The notes under the pieces were generated by a model. That model was not told where the DNA came from. It was given only the letters and a program-made list of their open reading frames with translations, and did not search any database. From Micromonospora sp. ATCC 39149 (lineage in GTDB: Bacteria > Actinomycetota > Actinomycetes > Mycobacteriales > Micromonosporaceae): a DNA stretch of 64,000 nucleotides. A program made the position numbers and the translations under genes. Shown here one piece after another: positions 8,883 through 17,135 of this stretch. The stretch spans positions 4,526,785-4,590,784 of the forward strand of contig NZ_GG657738.1 of assembly GCF_000158815.1 (NCBI RefSeq), read 5' to 3'. Position 1 is the first letter of the stretch. The number at the start of each line of letters is the position of its first letter.

Positions 8883-10229
8883 CTACAGCCGCGCCCACGC
8901 CTCGGTGAGCACCGCGCGCAGGATCTGCTCCATCTCGTCGAACTGCTTCTGCTCGGCGATCAGCGGCGGGGCGAGCTGCACGACGGGGTCGCCCCGGTCG
9001 TCGGCCCGGCAGTACAGCCCGGCGGAGAACAGCGCGGTGGAGAGGAACCCGCGCAGCAGCCGCTCCGACTCGGCCTCGTCGAACGTCGCCCGGGTCGCCT
9101 TGTCCTTCACCAGCTCGATGCCGTAGAAGTACCCGTCGCCGCGCACGTCGCCGACGATCGGCAGGTCGTGCAGCTTCTCCAGGGTGGCGCGGAAGGCGTC
9201 CTCGTTGGCCCGGACGTGCCCGACCAGGTCCTCCCGGGCGAACACCTCCAGGTTGGCCAGCGCCACGGCGCAGGAGACCGGGTGACCGCCGAAGGTCACC
9301 CCATGGGCGAACATGCCGGTCTCGGTGAGGAACGGCTCCATCAGCCGGTCGCTGGCGATCATCGCGCCGAGCGGGGCGTACCCGGAGGTGATGCCCTTCG
9401 CGGTGGTGATGATGTCCGGGCGGTAGCCGTACCGGACCGCGCCGAAGTACTCGCCGAGCCGGCCCCACGAGCAGATCACCTCGTCGGAGACGAGCAGCAC
9501 GTCGTACGCGTCGCAGATCTCGCGGACCCGCTCGAAGTACCCGGGCGGCGGCGGGAAGCAGCCGCCGGAGTTCTGCACCGGCTCCAGGAAGACCGCCGCG
9601 ACGGTGTCCGGCCCCTCCCGCTCGATCGCCCGTCGGATCTCCTCGGCAGCCCAATGGCCGAACGCCTCGGGCGAGTCGCCGTGCTCCGCGGCCCGGTAGA
9701 AGTTGGTGTTCGGCACCTTCACCGCGCCGGGCACCAGCGGCTCGAAGTCGGTCTTGATGCCGGGCAGCCCGGTGATCGACAGCGCGCCCATCGACGTGCC
9801 GTGGTACGCGAGGTACCGGCTGACGACCTTGTACTTGTTGGGCTTGCCGGTCCGCTTGAAGTACGCCCGGGCCAGCTTCCACGCCGCCTCGACGGCCTCG
9901 GAGCCGCCGGTGGTGAAGAAGACCCGGTTCAGGTCGGCGGGGGTCAACGAGGCGATCTTCTCGGCCAGCTCCACGGCCTTCGGGTGGGCGTACGACCACA
10001 GCGGGAAGTAGGCCAGCTCGCCGGCCTGCTTCGCGGCGGCCTCGGCCAGCTCGGTGCGCCCGTGGCCCGCGTTGACGACGAAGAGCCCGGCCAGCCCGTC
10101 CAGGTAGCGCCGGCCCTGCGAGTCCCACACGTACGCGCCCTCGCCGCGCACGATCGTCGGCACCTCGCCGGCCGAGTAGCTGGCCATCCGGGTGAAGTGC
10201 ATCCAGAGGTGGTCGGTGGCGTTGGCCAT
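8883..10229 (-). CDS. Class III PLP aminotransferase, probably putrescine/diamine aminotransferase
   Basis: This 448-aa protein is full length for the class III (omega) aminotransferase family. The PLP-binding lysine is Lys278 in ITTAKGITSGY, preceded by the LLVSDEVICSWGRLG segment. The start is ATG 10229 with GGGG about 7 nt upstream. Omega-aminotransferases of this type move the terminal amino group of putrescine, beta-alanine or GABA to pyruvate or 2-oxoglutarate. The surrounding polyamine transport and oxidation genes favour a diamine substrate giving 4-aminobutanal; the exact substrate cannot be read from sequence. The upstream region carries a candidate Lrp-type operator. Confidence 0.85.
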   Translation of the reverse strand: MANATDHLWMHFTRMASYSAGEVPTIVRGEGAYVWDSQGRRYLDGLAGLFVVNAGHGRTELAEAAAKQAGELAYFPLWSYAHPKAVELAEKIASLTPADLNRVFFTTGGSEAVEAAWKLARAYFKRTGKPNKYKVVSRYLAYHGTSMGALSITGLPGIKTDFEPLVPGAVKVPNTNFYRAAEHGDSPEAFGHWAAEEIRRAIEREGPDTVAAVFLEPVQNSGGCFPPPPGYFERVREICDAYDVLLVSDEVICSWGRLGEYFGAVRYGYRPDIITTAKGITSGYAPLGAMIASDRLMEPFLTETGMFAHGVTFGGHPVSCAVALANLEVFAREDLVGHVRANEDAFRATLEKLHDLPIVGDVRGDGYFYGIELVKDKATRATFDEAESERLLRGFLSTALFSAGLYCRADDRGDPVVQLAPPLIAEQKQFDEMEQILRAVLTEAWARL

Positions 10230-10342
10230 GTCAGCCCCATCGGTTCTCGGGCCGGTCAGGGGTGACACCGGCCGCTCTGCCCACGGTTATCCCACAGCCG
10301 AAGGTCCAAGGGCAAGTGGTATCGGTGGCTCTATGCTCCAGG

Positions 10343-10397
10343 CGCAACGGAATCAGCGAGGCTGTGCGGGAACTCGCAACGGAATCCGCATTGCGAG
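10343..10397. promoter_or_regulatory. Candidate Lrp/AsnC operators upstream of the aminotransferase
   Basis: CGCAACGGAATC occurs at 10343-10354 and again at 10376-10387. The second copy lies inside an inverted repeat, CTCGCAA (10373-10379) and TTGCGAG (10391-10397). The same core, GCAACGGAATCC, recurs at 11487-11498 between the Lrp-family gene and potD. The sites are 114 bp or more upstream of the aminotransferase start, a plausible operator distance. Confidence 0.5.
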
Positions 10398-10464
10398 AAG
10401 CGGTCGGGGTTGGCCTCCCGTGGCCCGCTCGGGCAAGTCCCGCGCAGGAGGCAAGGTCGAGTGA

Positions 10465-10829
10465 CGCCCCTTTGGAGCTGCCCCGTTCGTGCTACCGGGC
10501 AGGTGCTCGCGCGGGGCGCGTAGCACCGGCAGGCTCGGCCGTGTCCACCCCGCCCGGGTGCGGTCCTGCTGGTTCGCTGAGGGCGCGGTGCCGCCGGCCC
10601 GCTACGGGGTGCGTGCGGTCCTGCTGGTTCGCTGAGGACGCGGTGCCGCCGGCCCGCACGGGGGTGTGCGCGGTCCTGCTGGTTCGCTGAGGACGCGGTG
10701 CCGTCGGCCCGCACGGGGGTGTGCGGTCCTGTGGGTTCGTCCGGTGGCGGTGGCTGAGCGTCCGTCTGACGGTGGTGCCGCGGGTTCGTCCGGTTGCGGT
10801 AGCTCAAACGGGGCAGCTCCAAAGGGCGC
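10465..10829. repeat. Inverted-repeat-bounded element with three 55-bp tandem repeats
   Basis: The 17-bp sequence TTTGGAGCTGCCCCGTT (10471-10487) is repeated in inverted orientation at 10807-10823, with partly matching flanks (CTACCG inside, GCCC outside). Between them lie near-identical units beginning GCGGTCCTGCTGGTTCGCTGA at 10560, 10615 and 10670 (55, 55 and 53 bp) and a decayed fourth copy at 10723. No credible gene is present in 10230-10888. It resembles a small non-autonomous element or a long structured RNA; no transposase is present. Confidence 0.6.
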
Positions 10830-10888
10830 CCAACGGATCCTTCCGTCCGGCCCGGTGGCGCGCGTTCGGGCCGGATGCGCGGGCAGGC

Positions 10889-11416
10889 TCAGGCCGTGCC
10901 CCAGCTATAGGTCTGCTTGCGCAGCTTGAGGTAGACGAACGCCTCGGTGGCGAGCACCCCGTCGACGGCGCGCAGTCGTTGCAGGATCTCCAGCAGGTGG
11001 GCGTCGTTGCGGCACACCACCTCGGCGAGCAGGTCGAACGACCCGGCGGTGATCACCACGTAGTCGACCTCCTCGAACTCGGCGAGCCGGTCGGCCACCG
11101 TCTCCAGGTCGCCGTCGGTGCGCAGGCCGATCATGGCCTGCCGGGGGAAGCCGAGCTGGAGCGGGTCGGTGACCGCGACGATCTGCATGACCCCGGCGTC
11201 GAGCAGCCGCTGCACCCGCTGGCGCACCGCCGCCTCGGACAGCCCGACCGCCTTGCCGATCGTCGCGTACGGCCGGCGGCCGTCCTCCTGGAGCTGCTCG
11301 ATGATCTGCTTGGCGACGTCGTCCAGCAGAACGTGACTGGCTCCTTCGCGCACGGCGACGCGTCGACCCCCGCTGCCGCTCTCCTGCTGCCGGATGGCCA
11401 TCGTCAGCTCCCCCAT
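10889..11416 (-). CDS. Lrp/AsnC-family transcriptional regulator
   Basis: This 175-aa protein has an N-terminal winged helix-turn-helix (LLDDVAKQIIEQLQEDGRRP then TIGKAVGLSEAAVRQRVQRL) and a C-terminal RAM/AsnC ligand domain (VDYVVITAGSFDLLAEVVC). Start options are ATG 11416 (GGAGAAG upstream), ATG 11401 (GGGGGAG upstream) and an upstream 11476 without a ribosome-binding site; 11416 is chosen with little certainty. Divergent from potD and next to polyamine breakdown genes, it is the obvious local regulator, probably sensing an amino acid or polyamine product. Confidence 0.88.
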   Translation of the reverse strand: MGELTMAIRQQESGSGGRRVAVREGASHVLLDDVAKQIIEQLQEDGRRPYATIGKAVGLSEAAVRQRVQRLLDAGVMQIVAVTDPLQLGFPRQAMIGLRTDGDLETVADRLAEFEEVDYVVITAGSFDLLAEVVCRNDAHLLEILQRLRAVDGVLATEAFVYLKLRKQTYSWGTA

Positions 11417-11475
11417 GTCCGGTTCTTCTCCGGGATCGTAATGCCCTGGCGCAGTCTGGCGTAATTCGTGGTGCA

Positions 11476-11501
11476 TTGCTATGCCGGCAACGGAATCCCT
11501 T
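11476..11501. promoter_or_regulatory. Candidate Lrp/AsnC operator between regulator and potD
   Basis: TTGC (11476-11479) and GCAA (11487-11490) form a short inverted repeat running into GCAACGGAATCC (11487-11498), the core also found twice upstream of the aminotransferase. It lies in the divergent region 11417-11611 that must hold promoters for both the regulator and the pot operon. Confidence 0.45.
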
Positions 11502-11611
11502 GTGAGGCAGGTCAGCGCATGTCAGGATCAGTCGTCCATCGCCTGAAGACCCTCCCGACGTCGGGCCTCCCCCGTCCCGCCCGCCGACGATGACCCTCTA
11601 GGAGTCGTCAC

Positions 11612-12796
11612 ATGCGAACTCCCCTCCGGCCCCTCACCCGGCGTGGTCTGCTCACCGGCACCCTCGGCTCGGCCGCGATGCTCGCCACGGCAGGCGCGCT
11701 CGCCGGCTGCGGCACCAAGGGCGCCGTGCAGACCGAGGCTGGCTGCGTCAGCGAAGACCTCTCCGGCACGGAGAAGAAGCTGGCGTTCTCGAACTGGCCG
11801 CAGTACATGGACGTCGACGAGTCCGACGAATCGAAGCGTCCCAGCCTGGATGCGTTCGTCGCCTCCAGCGGCATCCAGGTCACCTACACCGAGGACATCA
11901 ACGACAACAACGAGTTCTTCGGCAAGGTGCAGAACCAGCTCGCCGCCTGTCAGGGCACCGGGCGGGACATCATCGTGCTCACCGACTGGATGGCCGCCCG
12001 GATGATCCGGCTCGGCTGGATCCAGAAGCTCGACCCGGCGAAGATCCCCAACGTGAGGTCGAACCTGCTGCCGTCGCTGCTCAACCGCTCGTTCGACCCG
12101 GACAACCGGATCGCCGTCCCGTGGCAGTCCGGTTTGGCCGGCCTCGCCTACAACGGGTCGGTCGCCAAGGAGATCCGCACCGTCGACGAGCTGCTGACCC
12201 GGCCCGACCTCAAGGGCAAGGTCACCGCGTTGTCCGAGATGCGCGACACGATGGGCCTGCTGATGCAGTCCAACGGGCACGACCCGGCGAACTTCACCGC
12301 CGCCCAGTTCGACGACGCGCTCAACAAGCTCAAGAGGGCCGTCGACTCCGGGCAGATCCGCAGGTTCACCGGCAACGACTACGCCCCCGACCTCGCCAAG
12401 GGCGACATCGCGGCGTGCGTCGGCTGGTCCGGCGACGTCATCCAGCTCTCCGGGGAGAACGACAAGATCAAGTTCGTCGCGCCCGACTCCGGCGTGATGC
12501 TCTTCAGCGACAACATGATGGTGCCCAACAAGGCCACCCACAAGGCGAACGCCGAAGAGTTGATCAACTACTACTACCAGCCGGCCGTCGCCGCGAAGCT
12601 CGCCGCGTACGTCAACTACATCTGCCCCGTCCAGGGCGCGAAGGCCGAGATGGAGAAGATCGACCCAAAGTTGGCCGCCAACCCGCTGATCTTCCCCGAC
12701 GAGGCCCTGCTGTCGAAGTCCAAGGTGTTCATGGCCCTGGACGAGAAACAGGAGAAGGAGTACGAGGGCAAGTTCCAGCAGGTCATCGGGGCGTGA
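11612..12796 (+). CDS. potD: Polyamine ABC transporter substrate-binding lipoprotein (PotD-like)
   Basis: This 394-aa protein has a Tat-like signal (TRRGLLTGTL) ending in the lipobox LAGC with Cys33, so it is a membrane-anchored extracytoplasmic lipoprotein. The mature part is a type 2 periplasmic-binding fold of the spermidine/putrescine class (FSNWPQYMDVDE, TYTEDINDNNEFFGKVQ). TAGGAG precedes ATG 11612 by 8 nt. It is the first gene of potDABC, 4 bp from potA. Putrescine/spermidine specificity is inferred from family and operon. Confidence 0.92.
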   Translation: MRTPLRPLTRRGLLTGTLGSAAMLATAGALAGCGTKGAVQTEAGCVSEDLSGTEKKLAFSNWPQYMDVDESDESKRPSLDAFVASSGIQVTYTEDINDNNEFFGKVQNQLAACQGTGRDIIVLTDWMAARMIRLGWIQKLDPAKIPNVRSNLLPSLLNRSFDPDNRIAVPWQSGLAGLAYNGSVAKEIRTVDELLTRPDLKGKVTALSEMRDTMGLLMQSNGHDPANFTAAQFDDALNKLKRAVDSGQIRRFTGNDYAPDLAKGDIAACVGWSGDVIQLSGENDKIKFVAPDSGVMLFSDNMMVPNKATHKANAEELINYYYQPAVAAKLAAYVNYICPVQGAKAEMEKIDPKLAANPLIFPDEALLSKSKVFMALDEKQEKEYEGKFQQVIGA

Positions 12797-12800
12797 CGGG

Positions 12801-13967
12801 ATGAGCGCGAAGACGACGGGACACGACACCCCGGCCGGCGACCTGCGGCTGGTCAACCTGACCAAGAGGTTCGGCATCTTCACCGCGGTCGACGACCTCG
12901 GCCTCACCATTCCGCAGGGCTCCTTCTTCGCCCTGCTCGGCGCGTCCGGGTGCGGCAAGACCACCACCCTGCGCATGATCGCCGGCCTGGAGCAGCCGAC
13001 GAGCGGGCAGGTGCTCCTCGGCGACCGGGACATCGCCCGGCTGCGCCCGTACAAGCGGCCGGTCAACACCGTGTTCCAGAGCTACGCGCTCTTTCCGCAC
13101 CTCAACATCTTCGACAACGTCGCGTTCGGGCTGCGCCGGCGCGGCATCCGCTCGGTCGACGACGAGGTCATGCGGATGCTCGCCCTGGTGCAGCTCGACG
13201 ACTTCGGCCACCGCCGCCCCGCCCAGCTCTCCGGCGGGCAGCAGCAGCGGGTCGCCCTCGCGCGGGCGCTGATCAACCGGCCGCAGGTGTTGCTGCTCGA
13301 CGAGCCGCTCGGGGCGCTCGACCTGAAGCTGCGCCGGCAGATGCAGATCGAACTCAAGCGCATCCAGACCGAGGTCGGCATCACCTTCGTGCACGTCACC
13401 CACGACCAGGAGGAGGCCATGACCATGGCCGACACGGTCGCGGTGATGAACGCCGGGAAGATCGAGCAGCTCGGCGCACCCGCCGACATCTACGAGTACC
13501 CGGCCACCGCTTTCGTGGCGAACTTCCTCGGCCAGTCCAACCTGCTCGCCGCCGAGGCCGCCGGACCCGCCGGGTCCGACGTGCCGGTCACCGCCCATGG
13601 CGCGCGCTACTCCGTGCCCGCCGTCCGCGCCCGCGTCGCCACCGGCCCGGTCTACCTCGGGGTACGCCCCGAGAAGCTGCACCTGGTCGACGCCGCCGAC
13701 CGGGTGCCCGCCGGCCACCAGTACGTGACCGGCGCGGTCACCGACGCCTCGTACGTGGGGGTCAGCACCCAGTACCTCGTGCGCACCGAATGGGGCAGCG
13801 AACTGTCCGCGTTCGCGGCCAACAGCGGCCTCGGCGGCCGGGTACCCGTCGGCGCATCCGTGGTGGCGCACTGGGACCCCCGGCACGCGTTCCTGCTACC
13901 CCGCCAGCCCGGCGCGGACGACAGCACCGCCGGCCTGCTCGACGAGCCGGTGGGTGCGTCCTCGTGA
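12801..13967 (+). CDS. potA: Polyamine ABC transporter ATPase (PotA-like)
   Basis: This 388-aa protein has Walker A GASGCGKTT (from residue 47), Q-loop QSYALFPHL, signature LSGGQQQR (from residue 143), Walker B VLLLDEP and the HVTHDQEEA switch. A C-terminal TOBE/OB regulatory region (VYLGVRPEKLHLV) follows, as in PotA and other CUT1-type importers. It energises uptake through PotB/PotC at the inner face of the membrane. Its stop overlaps the GTG start of potB (GTGA). Confidence 0.95.
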   Translation: MSAKTTGHDTPAGDLRLVNLTKRFGIFTAVDDLGLTIPQGSFFALLGASGCGKTTTLRMIAGLEQPTSGQVLLGDRDIARLRPYKRPVNTVFQSYALFPHLNIFDNVAFGLRRRGIRSVDDEVMRMLALVQLDDFGHRRPAQLSGGQQQRVALARALINRPQVLLLDEPLGALDLKLRRQMQIELKRIQTEVGITFVHVTHDQEEAMTMADTVAVMNAGKIEQLGAPADIYEYPATAFVANFLGQSNLLAAEAAGPAGSDVPVTAHGARYSVPAVRARVATGPVYLGVRPEKLHLVDAADRVPAGHQYVTGAVTDASYVGVSTQYLVRTEWGSELSAFAANSGLGGRVPVGASVVAHWDPRHAFLLPRQPGADDSTAGLLDEPVGASS

Positions 13968-14878
13968 CCGCGCTGGCCCACGTGCCCACGCCGACGGGGC
14001 AACCGGCGGCGCCCCCGCCGCTGCCCCGGGGCGGGCGGCGCCGGCTGCTGCCGTACCTGCTGCTCCTGCCCGGCGCGGCCTGGCTGCTGCTGTTCTTCGC
14101 CGTGCCGCTGTTCCAGCTCGCCGCCGCGAGCCTCTACGACCCCAGCGGCTCGCTCTCCACCGGGTACGCGCTGACCTGGGCCTTCGGCAACTACCCCGAC
14201 GCGTTGCAGGCGTACTGGCCGCAGTTCGGTCGGTCGTTCCTCTACGCCGGGATCGCCCTGGTGCTGGCCGTGCTGATGGGTTACCCGCTGGCGTACGCGA
14301 TCGCGCAGAAGGCCGGCCGGTGGAAGAGCCTGCTGCTGGTCTGCGTCGTCGCCCCGATGTTCACCAGTTTCCTGGTGCGCACCCTGGCCTGGAAGACGAT
14401 CCTGTCCGACAACGGCTGGTTGGTCGGGCTGCTGCGCGACGTGCACCTGCTCGGCCCCGACGGCCGGCTGCTCGCCACCCCCGTCGCGGTGGTCCTCGGG
14501 CTGACGTACAACTTCCTGCCCTTCCTGGTGCTGCCGCTGTACGCGAGCCTGGAGCGGCTCGACTACCGCCTGCTGGAGGCGGCCGGCGACCTGTACGCGA
14601 GCCCGGTGCAGACGTTCCGCCGGGTCACCCTGCCGCTGTCGATGCCCGGCCTGATCGCCGGCACGCTGCTGTTCTTCATCCCGGCCACCGGCGACTACAT
14701 CAACGCCGAACTGCTCGGCACCCCGAACGAGTACATGGTCGGCAACGTCATCGACTCGGCGTTCCTGGTCCGGCTGGACTACCCGCAGGGGGCGGCCCTG
14801 TCGTTCCTGCTGATGGCGGCGATCCTCGCGGTGGTCTTCGTCTACCTGCGCCGGGCCGGCACGGAGGAGGTGCTGTGA
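13964..14878 (+). CDS. potB: Polyamine ABC transporter permease (PotB-like)
   Basis: This 304-aa protein has six predicted membrane segments after a Pro-rich cytoplasmic start. The cytoplasmic EAA loop (EAAGDLYASPVQTFRRVTLP) contacts PotA. The start is GTG 13964, overlapping the potA stop by 3 bases; the open frame continues upstream through potA but that part has no permease similarity. TYNFLPFLVLPLYASLE is typical of PotB/PotH permeases. Confidence 0.93.
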   Translation: MTALAHVPTPTGQPAAPPPLPRGGRRRLLPYLLLLPGAAWLLLFFAVPLFQLAAASLYDPSGSLSTGYALTWAFGNYPDALQAYWPQFGRSFLYAGIALVLAVLMGYPLAYAIAQKAGRWKSLLLVCVVAPMFTSFLVRTLAWKTILSDNGWLVGLLRDVHLLGPDGRLLATPVAVVLGLTYNFLPFLVLPLYASLERLDYRLLEAAGDLYASPVQTFRRVTLPLSMPGLIAGTLLFFIPATGDYINAELLGTPNEYMVGNVIDSAFLVRLDYPQGAALSFLLMAAILAVVFVYLRRAGTEEVL

Positions 14879-15717
14879 GACTTACCCGCTGGCTCGCCGA
14901 CCACTGGGTGATGGGCGTCGCCCTGCTCGTCCTCGGCTACCTGACGCTGCCCATCGCCGTGGTCGCCGCGCTGTCGTTCAACCGCCCGTCGAGCCGCCTG
15001 TCGTACGACTTCAACGAGTTCACCCTCGACAACTGGCAGCGGCCCTGCGCCACCTCCGACATGTGCGACGCGGTGGTCCGCAGCGTGCAGATCGGCTTCA
15101 TCGCCACCGTCGTCGCCACCGTGCTCGGCACGCTGATGGCGTTCGCGCTGGTCCGGCACCGGTTCACCGGCCGGTCCGGGATCAACCTGCTGATCTTCCT
15201 GCCGATGGCCACCCCCGAGCTGGTCATGGGCACCTCGCTGCTGGCCCTGTTCGTCTCCGCCGGGGTGCCGCAGGGCTTCTGGACCGTCGTCATCGCGCAC
15301 GTCATGTTCTGCGTGTCGTTCGTGGTGGTCACGGTCAAGGCCCGGCTCGCCGGGATGGACCGCCGGCTGGAGGAGGCCGCCGCCGACCTGTACGCCAGTC
15401 CGTGGCAGGCGTTCCGCCTGGTCACCCTGCCGCTGGTGCTCCCCGGCATCGTGGCCGCCGCGCTGCTGGCGTTCTCGCTGAGCTTCGACGACTTCATCAT
15501 CACCAACTTCAACGCCGGCACTACCATCACGTTCCCGATGTACGTCTGGGGCGCCGCCCAGCGGGGCATCCCGCCGCAGGTCAACGTCATCGGCACGGCG
15601 ATGTTCGCCATCGCGCTGCTGCTCGTCGGCCTCAGCTCGCTGCGCGGCCGGCGGACCCGCCGCGTCGGCCTCCCGGCCGCCCCGGCGACCGGCCGACGGG
15701 CGAAGAGCCCGTCATGA
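14875..15717 (+). CDS. potC: Polyamine ABC transporter permease (PotC-like)
   Basis: This 280-aa protein has six predicted membrane helices and an EAA loop (EAAADLYASPWQAFRLVTLP). It starts at GTG 14875 inside the potB stop (GTGA), with GGAGGAGG just upstream; translational coupling is likely. LSFDDFIITNFNAG is the PotC/PotI pattern. It completes the importer PotABCD, and its own stop overlaps the ATG of the next oxidoreductase, tying uptake and oxidation in one transcript. Confidence 0.93.
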   Translation: MRLTRWLADHWVMGVALLVLGYLTLPIAVVAALSFNRPSSRLSYDFNEFTLDNWQRPCATSDMCDAVVRSVQIGFIATVVATVLGTLMAFALVRHRFTGRSGINLLIFLPMATPELVMGTSLLALFVSAGVPQGFWTVVIAHVMFCVSFVVVTVKARLAGMDRRLEEAAADLYASPWQAFRLVTLPLVLPGIVAAALLAFSLSFDDFIITNFNAGTTITFPMYVWGAAQRGIPPQVNVIGTAMFAIALLLVGLSSLRGRRTRRVGLPAAPATGRRAKSPS

Positions 15718-17135
15718 TCCTCCCGCATACCGGCCGGGCACTCGCCGACGCGGCGCCCGTACCGTACTGGCTCGACCGGCCCGAACGCCCCGACCCGCTG
15801 CCCCCGCTGACCGGCGCGCACAGCGCCGACCTGCTGGTCGTCGGCGGCGGGTACGGCGGGCTCTGGGCCGCCCTGCTGGCCAAGCAGGCCGACCCGAGCG
15901 CGGACGTGCTGCTCGTCGACGCCGGCACCTGCGGCTGGGCGGCTTCGGGGCGCAACGGCGGGTTCTGCTCCGCCTCGCTCACCCACGGCCTGGCCAACGG
16001 CGTCGCCCGGTTCCCCGGCGAGGTCGCCGAGCTGGAACGCCTCGGCCGGGAGAACCTGGCCGCCATCGCCGCCACCGTCGACGCGTACGGCATCGACTGC
16101 GACTTCGAGCGCACCGGCGAGCTGGCCGTGGCCGTGCGCCCGTACCAGCTCGCCGGGCTCGCCAAGGACACGGAGCTGGCTCGCCGGTACGGCCACGACG
16201 TGCGGCTGCTCGACCGCGACGAGGTGCGCGCCGAGGTCGACTCGCCGACGTACCTCGGCGGAATGTGGGACCGTGACCGGGTGGCCATGCTCGACCCGGC
16301 GAAGCTCGCCTGGGGCCTGCGCCGCGCCTGCCTCGACCTGGGCGTCCGCGTCCACGAGCACACCCGGGTCACCGGCCTGCGCGGCGACTCCGCCGCCCTG
16401 GCCGCCACCACGGCCGGCGGCGTCGAGCGGGCCCCCGGCGTCGTCCGCGCCCGACGGGTCGCCCTGGCCACCAACGCGTTCCCGCCGCTACTGCGCCGGC
16501 TGCGCGCCTGGATCGTGCCCGTCTACGACTACGCGCTGATGACCGAGCCGCTGACCGGGGCCCAGCGGAACGCGATCGGCTGGCGCAACCGGCAGGGCCT
16601 CGCCGACACCGGCAACCAGTTCCACTACTACCGGATCACCGGCGACGGGCGGATCCTGTTCGGCGGCTACGACGCCGTCTACCACCACGGCAACCGGGTC
16701 GCCCCCGAGCTGGAGCAGCGACCGGCAACGTTCACCGCTCTCGCCGAGCACTTCGTCGCCACCTTCCCGCAGCTCGCCGACGTCCGGTTCAGCCACCGCT
16801 GGGGCGGCGTCATCGACACCTGCACCCGGTTCTGCCCGTTCTTCGGCACCGCCTACGACGGCCGGCTCGCCTACGCCGCCGGGTACACCGGCCTCGGCGT
16901 CGGGGCCACCCGGTTCGGCGCGCGGGTGATGCTCGACCTGCTGGCCGGCGCAGACACCCCGCTGACCCGGCTCGACCTCGTCCGGGGCCGGCCGCTGCCG
17001 TTCCCGCCGGAGCCCGTCCGGGCCGCCGGCATCCACCTCACCCGCTGGTCGCTGGCCCGCGCCGACGCGCGCGACGGCCGGCGCGGCCTGTGGCTCCGTA
17101 CGCTCGATCGTCTTGGTTTGGGGTTCGATTCCTGA
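15714..17135 (+). CDS. FAD-dependent amine oxidoreductase (PuuB-like)
   Basis: This 473-aa protein has an FAD-binding LLVVGGGYGGLWAALLA (about residues 38-54), ASGRNGGFCSASLTHG and a C-terminal AAGYTGLGVGATRFGA, the pattern of gamma-glutamylputrescine oxidase-like enzymes. It is the second such enzyme in the window and is translationally coupled to potC (ATGA overlap). No gamma-glutamylputrescine synthetase is nearby, so it may oxidise free polyamines or another imported amine. Its stop overlaps the start of the next gene. Confidence 0.85.
   Translation: MILPHTGRALADAAPVPYWLDRPERPDPLPPLTGAHSADLLVVGGGYGGLWAALLAKQADPSADVLLVDAGTCGWAASGRNGGFCSASLTHGLANGVARFPGEVAELERLGRENLAAIAATVDAYGIDCDFERTGELAVAVRPYQLAGLAKDTELARRYGHDVRLLDRDEVRAEVDSPTYLGGMWDRDRVAMLDPAKLAWGLRRACLDLGVRVHEHTRVTGLRGDSAALAATTAGGVERAPGVVRARRVALATNAFPPLLRRLRAWIVPVYDYALMTEPLTGAQRNAIGWRNRQGLADTGNQFHYYRITGDGRILFGGYDAVYHHGNRVAPELEQRPATFTALAEHFVATFPQLADVRFSHRWGGVIDTCTRFCPFFGTAYDGRLAYAAGYTGLGVGATRFGARVMLDLLAGADTPLTRLDLVRGRPLPFPPEPVRAAGIHLTRWSLARADARDGRRGLWLRTLDRLGLGFDS

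Noticed and set aside
7477..10128. Reading the FAD oxidoreductase as an 883-aa protein
   Set aside because: Everything upstream of 8853 in that frame is an alternate-frame reading of the aminotransferase gene; the family fold begins at MRYQELSYW.
10560..10722. CRISPR-like array
   Set aside because: The 55-bp units are contiguous with no unique spacers, only three copies exist, and no cas gene is near; they are tandem repeats.
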